This document shows, one piece after another, positions 58,032 through 64,000 of a stretch of 64,000 nucleotides of DNA. Each line of letters begins with the position of its first letter. The first letter of the stretch is position 1. The notes under the pieces are model-generated. The model was not told where the DNA came from, did no database searches, and saw nothing but the letters and a program-made list of their open reading frames with translations. The position numbers and the translations under genes are program-made. This DNA is from Georgenia sp. SYP-B2076 (lineage in GTDB: Bacteria > Actinomycetota > Actinomycetes > Actinomycetales > Actinomycetaceae), in assembly GCF_003991205.1 (NCBI RefSeq), contig NZ_RXOZ01000011.1, positions 248,001-312,000 of the forward strand, in the 5' to 3' direction.

Positions 58032-59273
58032 TCAGACCGAGCGCACCACCAGGGCGACGTTGTGGCCGCCGAACCCGAAGGCGTTGTTGATCGCCGCGAT
58101 GTCGCCCGCGCGCAGCGCCCGCGGGCGATCACGCACCAGGTCGATCTCGATGCCGTCCTGGAGCTGGTCCACGTTGATCGTGGGGGGCGCGACGTGCTCG
58201 CGGATGGCGAGGACGGTCAGCACGGTCTCCAGGGCCCCGGCGCCGCCCAGCAGGTGGCCGGTCATGGACTTCGTCGCGGACACGGCCGCGTTGTCCGCCT
58301 CCCCGCCGAGCGCGCGGTGGATGGCCTTGGCCTCCACCCCGTCGCCCGCGGGGGTCGACGTCGCGTGCGCGTTGACGTGGACGATGTCGGAGGCGGCGAT
58401 GTCGGCGTCGTCCAGGGCGATGCGCATGGCGCGTTCCTGGCCCGAGCCGGTCGGGTCGGGCGGGGCGATGTCGAAGGCGTCGGCGGTCATCCCGACGCCG
58501 GCCACGACGGCGTGCACCCGCGCGCCCCGGGCCGCGGCGTGCTCCGCGGACTCCAGGATCACGATGCCGGCGCCCTCGCCCATGACGAAGCCGTCCCGGT
58601 CAACGTCGTAGGGCCGGGAGGCGGCCGCCGGGTCGTCGTTGCGGGTGGACAGCGCCTGCATCTTGGCGAAGGCGGCCAGCGGGAGCGGGTGGATCGCGGC
58701 CTCGGTGCCGCCGGCGATGACGACGTCCGCACGGCCGGAGCGGATCATCTCCACGCCGGTGCCGATGGCCTCGGCGCCCGAGGCGCAGGCGGAGATCGGC
58801 GCGTGCGCGCCGGCCTTGGCGCCGAAGGCGACGGAGACGTTCGCGGCGGGGGAGTTGGCCATGAGCATGGGCACGGTCAGCGGCATGACCCGCCGGGCGC
58901 CCTTCTCCTTGAGAGTGTCCCACGCGCTGAGGATGGTCCACACGCCGCCGATGCCGGATCCGACGACGGCGCCGAGGCGCTCACCGTCGACCTGCGGGCT
59001 GCCGGCGTCCGCCCACGCCTCGCGCGCCGCCACCATGGCGTACTGCGCGGAGGGGTCCATCCGGCGGGTCTCGGGGCGGGTCAGGACGGTGTCCGGGGTG
59101 ACGGCGATCTGCCCGGCGAAGTTGACGGGGATCTCGTACTGCTCCGCCCAGTCGTTCTCGAGGGTGCGGACGCCGGACCGGCCGGCCAGGATCGCCTCCC
59201 AGGTCGAGGCGACGTCCCCGCCGAGGGGGTTGGTGGTGCCCATTCCGGTGATGACGACGGCGGTTCGTGCCAT
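58032..59273 (-). CDS. fabF: beta-ketoacyl-ACP synthase II
   Basis: 413 residues from ATG 59273. Catalytic triad of elongating ketosynthases is clear: ISACASGAEAIGTG (Cys near 170), VHVNAHATSTPAGD (His) and SATKSMTGHLLGGAGALE (His with Lys). It extends acyl-ACP with malonyl-ACP in type II fatty-acid synthesis. It is the last gene of fabD-fabH-acpP-fabF, the classical actinobacterial order, 152 bases after acpP. Confidence 0.95.
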   Translation of the reverse strand: MARTAVVITGMGTTNPLGGDVASTWEAILAGRSGVRTLENDWAEQYEIPVNFAGQIAVTPDTVLTRPETRRMDPSAQYAMVAAREAWADAGSPQVDGERLGAVVGSGIGGVWTILSAWDTLKEKGARRVMPLTVPMLMANSPAANVSVAFGAKAGAHAPISACASGAEAIGTGVEMIRSGRADVVIAGGTEAAIHPLPLAAFAKMQALSTRNDDPAAASRPYDVDRDGFVMGEGAGIVILESAEHAAARGARVHAVVAGVGMTADAFDIAPPDPTGSGQERAMRIALDDADIAASDIVHVNAHATSTPAGDGVEAKAIHRALGGEADNAAVSATKSMTGHLLGGAGALETVLTVLAIREHVAPPTINVDQLQDGIEIDLVRDRPRALRAGDIAAINNAFGFGGHNVALVVRSV

Positions 59274-59425
59274 GACGTGCTCCAGGTGGCTCGGACGGCG
59301 GCACCGAGGCGCCGGCCGTGGGTGGGTGACGCGGCGGCGCCGCGCCGGGACGGACGGCCGGGACGGCGGTCCGCCCGGGCGCGGCACCGGGCCGCGTCGG
59401 TTGGGCGCCTGCGCGCCCCTCCGTG

Positions 59426-59677
59426 TCAGGCCGTCTGGGCGCCGTTGATGTAGTTCACGGCGTCCTGGACGGTCTTGAGGTTGCCGACCTCCTCGTCGGG
59501 GATGCGGACCTCGAACTTCTCCTCGGCGAGCGTGGCGATCGTCATCATCGACAGGGAGTCGACGTCGAGGTCGTCGGTGAAGGACTTCTCCGCGGTGACG
59601 GACTCGACGGGAAGGCCCGTCTCCTCGTTGACGATCTCGGCCAGCCCGGCAAGGATGTCCTGCTCGCTGTAAGCCAT
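59426..59677 (-). CDS. acpP: acyl carrier protein
   Basis: 83 residues, typical length. The phosphopantetheine-accepting serine lies in DDLDVDSLSMM near residue 41; flanking acidic helices (EQDILAGLAEIVNEETG, EEKFEVRIPDEEV) are normal. It carries growing acyl chains between the Fab enzymes. It lies between fabH and fabF with 123- and 152-base spacers, longer than the other junctions, which may allow separate mRNA ends and higher expression. Confidence 0.95.
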   Translation of the reverse strand: MAYSEQDILAGLAEIVNEETGLPVESVTAEKSFTDDLDVDSLSMMTIATLAEEKFEVRIPDEEVGNLKTVQDAVNYINGAQTA

Positions 59678-59800
59678 GGGGGGTCTCCGTTTCGTTGGGG
59701 TGAAAGTTGTCGGTTGACAGTGTGGTCGGGACGGGGGGCGCACACCAGGGGGCGCGCGGCGCGAGCGGGCGTGATGCCGCACTCCCCGTCACGAGGGCGG

Positions 59801-60826
59801 TTACGGCAGGACGACGACCTGCGCGGCGTAGGCGAGGCCCGCGCCGAAGCCGATCTGCAGGGCAAGATCGCCGGTCTTGGCCTGCCCCTCCCGCAGGAGG
59901 CGCTCGGTGGCCAGCGGGATGGACGCGGCGGAGGTGTTGCCGGTCTCGGCGATGTCGCGGGCCACGACGACGTCCTCGCGCAGGCCGAGCTTCTTGACCA
60001 TGTGGTCGATGATGCGCATGTTGGCCTGGTGCGGGATGAACACGTCGATGTCCTCGGCCCGCAGCCCGGCGGCGGCGATGGCCTGCTCCGCCACGGGCGT
60101 CATCTGGAACACGGCCCACTTGTACACGGACGGGCCCTCCTGGCGCAGCGTGGGCCACTCGATGTCCTCGACCAGGGTCCCGGGAGGGGCGTCGCGGTAG
60201 TCGAGCCAGGAGTGGGTCTGGCGGATCATCTTGGCGGCCGAGCCGTCCGAGCCCCAGATGGTCCGGCCGATGCCCGGGGTGTCCGAGGGGCCGACGACGG
60301 CGGCGCCCGCGCCGTCGCCGAGGAGGAAGCTGATGGACCGGTCGGTCGGGTCGATGAAGTCCGACATCTTCTCGACGCCGACGACGAGCACGTGGCCCGC
60401 AGCCCCGGAGCGCACGAGCGCGTCGGCCTGGGCGATCCCGTAGGCGTAGCCGGCGCAGGCGGCGGAGATGTCGTAGGCGGCGGCCGGCGTGGCGCCGATG
60501 CGGTCGGCGACCAGGGTCGCGAGCGAGGGGGTCTGCTCGTACCAGGTCACGGTCGAGACGATGACGGCGTCGACGTCCTTGCCCGTGATCCCGGCCGCGG
60601 CCAGCGCGCCCAGCGCCGCGCCCTCGGCGAGGTCCTCGACGGCGACGTCGGCGCCGGCGCGGCGGCGGGAGACGATGCCGGTGCGCTGCCGGATCCACTC
60701 GTCCGAGGAGTCGATGGGGCCGACGATGTCGTCGTTGACGACGACGTTCTCACCGCGGACGCCGCCCACGCCGAGGATGCGGGCGTGCTGGACGGGCTGC
60801 GCGGCGCGCAGGGTGGGTCGGCTCAT
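59801..60826 (-). CDS. fabH: beta-ketoacyl-ACP synthase III
   Basis: 341 residues from ATG 60826. Active-site Cys in DISAACAGYAYGI (near 120), His in VFIPHQANMRIIDHM, and Asn in AETGNTSAASIPLA form the KAS III triad; SDEWIRQRTGI and the GDGAGAAVVG loop are also typical. It starts fatty-acid synthesis by condensing acyl-CoA with malonyl-ACP, and in actinobacteria usually prefers branched starters. Its start overlaps the fabD stop by 4 bases. Confidence 0.95.
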   Translation of the reverse strand: MSRPTLRAAQPVQHARILGVGGVRGENVVVNDDIVGPIDSSDEWIRQRTGIVSRRRAGADVAVEDLAEGAALGALAAAGITGKDVDAVIVSTVTWYEQTPSLATLVADRIGATPAAAYDISAACAGYAYGIAQADALVRSGAAGHVLVVGVEKMSDFIDPTDRSISFLLGDGAGAAVVGPSDTPGIGRTIWGSDGSAAKMIRQTHSWLDYRDAPPGTLVEDIEWPTLRQEGPSVYKWAVFQMTPVAEQAIAAAGLRAEDIDVFIPHQANMRIIDHMVKKLGLREDVVVARDIAETGNTSAASIPLATERLLREGQAKTGDLALQIGFGAGLAYAAQVVVLP

Positions 60827-61752
60827 CGGGATCCTCCATGGCGGGTCATCAGTTCGCGGGCTGCCGGCAGGTCGCCCGGGCGCTTGATCGCCACGGACTC
60901 GACCCCCGGCAGCGTACGGCGTGCGAGCCTCGTGAGGACGCCACCGGGGCACAGCTCGACGACGCCGGTGACGCCGAGGGCGAGGAGCTGCTCGCAGCAC
61001 AGGTCCCACCGGACGGGGTTCGCCACCTGGGTGACCATGCGGGAGAGCGCCTCCTCGCCGGAGGTGACCACGGCGCCGTCGGCGTTGGAGAGCAGCGCGG
61101 TGGTCGGGTCGGCCGGCGAGAGGCTGTCGGCCATCTCGCGCACACGGGCGACGGCGGGCCGCATGTGCTCGGTGTGGAAGGCGCCCGCCACCTCCAGCGG
61201 GACCACGCGGGCCTTCGCCGGGTGGGCGGCGCTCAGGGCGTCGAGCTGGGCGCGCGTGCCGGCGGCGACCACCTGGCCGCCGCCGTTGACGTTGGCGGCC
61301 GTGAGGCCCAGCCGCGCCAGGGTCGCGGTGACCTCCTCGGGGTCGCCGCCGACGAGCGCGGTCATGCCGGTCGGCTCCGTGGCGGCGGCGTCGGCCATCG
61401 CGAGCCCGCGCTCGCGCACCAGCAGCAGGGCCTGCTCGTCGCTGAGGACGCCGGCGACGGCGCTGGCGGCCAGCTCGCCCACCGAGTGCCCGGCGACGGC
61501 GTCCGGGCGCGGGAGCCCGGCGTCGAGGGTCAGGGCGTGCCAGCTCAGCAGCGAGGCGGCGGTGAGCAGCGCCTGGGCGACGCGGGTGTCCTTGATGGTC
61601 TCCGCGTCGGCGTCGGTGCCCAGGTGCGCGAGGTCGAGCTCGGTCACCGCCGAGTACCGGTCCAGGAGGGTCCGCAGGGACGGGACCTCCAGCCAGCTGG
61701 CGAGCATCCCGGGGGTCTGGGCGCCCTGTCCAGGGCACAAGAGGGCTAGCAC
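60823..61752 (-). CDS. fabD: malonyl-CoA:ACP transacylase
   Basis: 309 residues from GTG 61752. LLCPGQGAQTPGM opens the fold; nucleophile Ser in DAVAGHSVGELAA (near 95), catalytic His in GAFHTEHM (near 200). It loads malonyl groups onto AcpP. It is the first gene of the fab operon; the 161-base region upstream carries candidate FasR sites. Confidence 0.95.
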   Translation of the reverse strand: MLALLCPGQGAQTPGMLASWLEVPSLRTLLDRYSAVTELDLAHLGTDADAETIKDTRVAQALLTAASLLSWHALTLDAGLPRPDAVAGHSVGELAASAVAGVLSDEQALLLVRERGLAMADAAATEPTGMTALVGGDPEEVTATLARLGLTAANVNGGGQVVAAGTRAQLDALSAAHPAKARVVPLEVAGAFHTEHMRPAVARVREMADSLSPADPTTALLSNADGAVVTSGEEALSRMVTQVANPVRWDLCCEQLLALGVTGVVELCPGGVLTRLARRTLPGVESVAIKRPGDLPAARELMTRHGGSR

Positions 61753-61807
61753 CCTCCCACTCTGCCAACCGCGGCGGCACGGACCGTGCCTCCGACGCCT
61801 ACCAACT

Positions 61808-61837
61808 CATACGGACGCCTTTGTATGAAACCTACAA
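61808..61837 (-). promoter_or_regulatory. candidate FasR binding site upstream of fabD
   Basis: TTGTA-N7-TACAA (61821-61837) with an overlapping CATAC-N10-GTATG dyad (61808-61827). A related TTGTG-N7-TACAA occurs at 63140-63156 just upstream of the fasR-like gene. The AT-rich dyad lies 56-86 bases before the fabD start, a fitting place for an activator. Confidence 0.52.
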
Positions 61838-61913
61838 GGGTGTGACTCACGTCTCACCGCCGTCGCGCCACTTCCGGCCCCCGCGATGGTATGCATCCAC
61901 AGTGGCGCGCCCT

Positions 61914-63110
61914 TCACACCCCGCTGTGCGCGGAGGCGTTCTCGGCCAGCCGGCCCACGGCGAGGGCGACCTGGAGCACGAAGCCCTCGCGCGCGTCGGT
62001 CGGGTCCCACCCGACGACCTGCCCGATGCGCCGCAGCCGGTAGCGCACGGTGTTGGGGTGGACGTAGAGCCCGCGCGCCGCGCCCTCGAGCGAACGGCCC
62101 TGCGCCACGTACTCCTCGAGGGTCTGGACGAGCGTCGCGCCGCCGGCCAGGAGCGGCTTGTACAGGTCCTCGATCAGGGTGCGGCGCGCGAGCGGGTCCC
62201 CGTTGAGCATGCGCTCCGGGAGCAGCTCGTCCGCCATGATCGGGCGCGGTGCGCCGGGCCACGCGCGCACGGCGAGCAGGCCGGCCAGCGCGGCGCGCGC
62301 CGAGCGCCCGGCGTCGCCCACCTCGCGCACCTCGGGACCGAAGACCACCGGGCCGGGGCCGAACCGGGGGAGCAGGGACTGGGCGGCCGCGCGCAGGTCG
62401 CCCTCCCCGCCGAGGACGACCACGAGACGGTCCCCCTGGATGCCGACCAGCGCGTCCTGCGCGGCGCGCAGGCAGGCGCGCCGCAGGTCGGCCGTCCGCC
62501 GCTCGTCGAGCGCCGCCTGGAGCTGGCCGACGACGACGATGGTGCGCCCGTGCCCCGACCAGCCGAGGGCCGCGATCCGGGAGCGCAGCGAGTCGTCGGA
62601 GACACCGCGCACGAGCGAGTCGACCACCAGCGCCTCGAGGCGCGCGTCCCAGGCGCCGCGCGTCTCCGCCGCGCGGGCGTAGATCTCGGCCGCGGAGAAG
62701 GCGACCTCGCGGGAGTAGACGAGCACGGCGTCGCGCAGGTCCCGCTGCTGCCCCGGCTCGGCCAGCTGCACGGCGTTGTCCTCGACGACCTCGACCACGA
62801 TGCGCACGAGCTGGAGGGTGTGCTGCAGCGAGATCGACCGGGTCAGCTCCGGCGGGGCGGCACGGAAGATCTCCTGGGCGTTGTAGGAGCCGTTGGCCGG
62901 CTCCTCGTACCAGGCGACGAAGGCGGCGATGCCGGCCTGGGCCACGAGGCCGATCCAGGAACGGTCCTCTGCGGCGAGCTGGCGGTACCACCCGAGCTCG
63001 GCGTCGAGCCGTCTGAGGGCCGCCGCCTTGAGCATGTCCGACCCGGCGCGTAGCCGGCGCACGACGTCGGGCCTGTCCTCCTCGCGCCCGGCGCGCTCGC
63101 TCACGGTCAT
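61914..63110 (-). CDS. fasR: PucR-type regulator of fatty-acid synthesis (FasR-like)
   Basis: 398 residues. A long N-terminal sensory region (about 1-300) with SYNAQEIFRAAPPELTRSIS is followed by the PucR C-terminal helix-turn-helix (GAARGLYVHPNTVRYRLRRI, near 345-370). In Streptomyces the gene at this exact position, directly upstream of fabD-fabH-acpP-fabF, encodes the FasR activator; the assignment here rests on that synteny and the domain. It would tune membrane-lipid synthesis to acyl precursors. The gene is separated from fabD by 161 bases, so it has its own transcript or a shared one. Confidence 0.9.
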   Translation of the reverse strand: MTVSERAGREEDRPDVVRRLRAGSDMLKAAALRRLDAELGWYRQLAAEDRSWIGLVAQAGIAAFVAWYEEPANGSYNAQEIFRAAPPELTRSISLQHTLQLVRIVVEVVEDNAVQLAEPGQQRDLRDAVLVYSREVAFSAAEIYARAAETRGAWDARLEALVVDSLVRGVSDDSLRSRIAALGWSGHGRTIVVVGQLQAALDERRTADLRRACLRAAQDALVGIQGDRLVVVLGGEGDLRAAAQSLLPRFGPGPVVFGPEVREVGDAGRSARAALAGLLAVRAWPGAPRPIMADELLPERMLNGDPLARRTLIEDLYKPLLAGGATLVQTLEEYVAQGRSLEGAARGLYVHPNTVRYRLRRIGQVVGWDPTDAREGFVLQVALAVGRLAENASAHSGV

Positions 63111-63139
63111 GGGAGGAGAGCATAGGGGCGCACGCGAAA

Positions 63140-63156
63140 TTGTGGGATGCCTACAA
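63140..63156. promoter_or_regulatory. second TTGTR-N7-TACAA site, before fasR and the divergent gene
   Basis: TTGTG-N7-TACAA, the same arms and spacer as the site before fabD, lies 30 bases upstream of the fasR start and 72 bases before the divergent gene. Suggests FasR autoregulation and possibly co-regulation of the neighbour. Confidence 0.48.
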
Positions 63157-63214
63157 ACACCGCGGACGCCCGCGCCGTGCGTGCCATCGGACGGCGGCCC
63201 GGCGGCTCACCGGA

Positions 63215-63220
63215 TATGGT
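63215..63220 (+). promoter_or_regulatory. -10 box of a leaderless transcript
   Basis: TATGGT fits TAnnnT and ends 7 bases before ATG 63228, so the transcript probably begins at the start codon. Confidence 0.45.
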
Positions 63221-63227
63221 CGTATGC

Positions 63228-63908
63228 ATGGCATTCCTTGATCGGCTCTTCGCCTTGCTGTCGCGGAAGAAACCAGGGCACCTCGTCGGTGCGCGGCGGC
63301 CCTCGGCCGTGGCGCGCACCGAGGACGCCCCCCGGGAGGACCGTCTGAGGGCCAAGCTGATCGAAGACCCCAACGACATCGGCGCCTTCGTCGCGCTGGC
63401 CGAGCTCGTCCGGCGCCGCGCCGCCGGCGTGGGCCCCGCGGACCCGCTCACCGCCGAGCAGCTGCCCGCCGATGTCAAGCGGGCCTCCGACGTCGCGGTG
63501 TGGGCGCTGGCCGAGGAGATCGCCGGGAACCCCCGCGCCTGGTACGCCCTGGTCGAGCTGGGGCGCCTGTCCCTGGTGGACGACCACGAGGGCGCCATGC
63601 GCCGCCTCAACCACGCCTGCGAGCGGGAGACCACCGGACGCGCTCTGGCCGAGAGCGTCCGGATGCTGCGCGAGGCGGGCCTGCCCGGTGACGGCCTGGG
63701 CCTGGGCGTGGGGCACTGGTCGCCCAAGGACAACAGCATCGAGGCGGGCCGGCAGGTGGTGCTCGCCGCCCTCGAGGCCGGTCGGCCCGCCGACGCCCGC
63801 CGCCACCTGGAGTCGCTAGGCCAGGCGCGCGACCACGCGGCGGCCGTCACCGCCGCCCGGGAGCTCGAGCCGCTCGTCGCCCGCGCCGAGGTCGGCAACG
63901 AGGTTTGA
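63228..63908 (+). CDS. conserved actinobacterial hypothetical protein, TPR-like
   Basis: 226 residues from ATG 63228; an in-frame ATG at 63216 overlaps the -10 box. A basic N-terminus (MAFLDRLFALLSRKKPG) is followed by helical repeats (ALAELVRRRAA, AWALAEEIAGNPRAWYALVELGRLSLVDDHEGAMRRL) that resemble tetratricopeptide units. It is divergent from the fasR-like gene. No enzyme motif. Probably cytoplasmic; function unknown. Confidence 0.75.
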   Translation: MAFLDRLFALLSRKKPGHLVGARRPSAVARTEDAPREDRLRAKLIEDPNDIGAFVALAELVRRRAAGVGPADPLTAEQLPADVKRASDVAVWALAEEIAGNPRAWYALVELGRLSLVDDHEGAMRRLNHACERETTGRALAESVRMLREAGLPGDGLGLGVGHWSPKDNSIEAGRQVVLAALEAGRPADARRHLESLGQARDHAAAVTAARELEPLVARAEVGNEV

Positions 63909-64000
63909 GGCGTCCGCCGCGGTCGGCGACGGGGCCTGGGGCGTTCGCCGCGGACGGCGATGACGTCTGAGGCGGACGGCAGCGACGTCTGAGGCGCGCC
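63909..64000 (+). repeat. imperfect tandem repeats at the window end
   Basis: Units starting (T)GAGGCG or GGGGCG and containing CCGCGG/CGGCGA follow each other; GACGTCTGAGGCG occurs twice exactly (from 63963 and from 63985). It may continue beyond the window. No gene seen. Confidence 0.35.

Overview
The window is high-GC DNA, densely coding on both strands, and it looks like a chromosomal segment of an actinobacterium. Supporting evidence: the fasR-fabD-fabH-acpP-fabF cluster with a PucR-type regulator, a DUF3145 gene, a deazaflavin-dependent nitroreductase-like gene, a LexA (SOS) box of actinobacterial type before dinB, leaderless starts with TAnnnT -10 boxes, and a leaderless Cys-Cys leader peptide. 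A member of the Micrococcales is my best guess, by inference only. I saw no rRNA, tRNA, CRISPR array, transposase or integrase.

Layout. 1-4.0 kb: the 3' end of a sugar kinase, a methyltransferase, an FAD monooxygenase and a b-type cytochrome. 4.25-15.2 kb: a catabolic block made of EtfBA, a divergent LysR regulator, then acyl-CoA dehydrogenase, CaiB-type CoA-transferase, enolase-superfamily enzyme, alpha-methylacyl-CoA racemase-like protein, MHS-type transporter and aldehyde dehydrogenase. This reads as a pathway for a branched carboxylate or aldehyde whose substrate is unknown. 15.3-17.8 kb: an alpha/beta hydrolase, an AlkA-like glycosylase and an AIM24 protein. 17.9-27.4 kb: a minus-strand operon of two giant unknown proteins (1410 and 988 aa) and a hemopexin-repeat protein with a phage lysin-like tail domain, divergent from a degenerate M23/peptidoglycan-binding protein. 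27.5-36.8 kb: a MalT/LuxR-type regulator, small envelope and stress proteins, an SLC13 carrier, a leucyl aminopeptidase and a permease. 36.85 kb: dinB.

The most striking region is 38.2-47.9 kb. It encodes an RpoN (sigma-54) protein, a good GG-N10-GC sigma-54 promoter, a tightly packed seven-gene operon (two paralogous acidic/glycine-zipper proteins, a HEVGH metalloprotease, a 534-aa unknown, a PLP enzyme, an amidohydrolase and a 194-aa unknown) and, convergent at its far end, a GAFTGA-containing sigma-54 activator. Sigma-54 has been regarded as absent from well-studied high-GC Gram-positives, so this looks like a self-contained regulatory island around an uncharacterised system.

48-57 kb: Mn-catalase, FkbM methyltransferase, then a cysteine regulon (24-bp palindrome, leaderless MSSVVLLCC leader, cystathionine beta-synthase, cystathionine gamma-synthase/lyase, and a cystine-type ABC transporter), a deazaflavin-dependent protein, and an SGNH hydrolase that reads in frame into peptide deformylase. 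57.4-64 kb: DUF3145, the type II fatty-acid synthase cluster with its FasR-like regulator, and a TPR-like protein.
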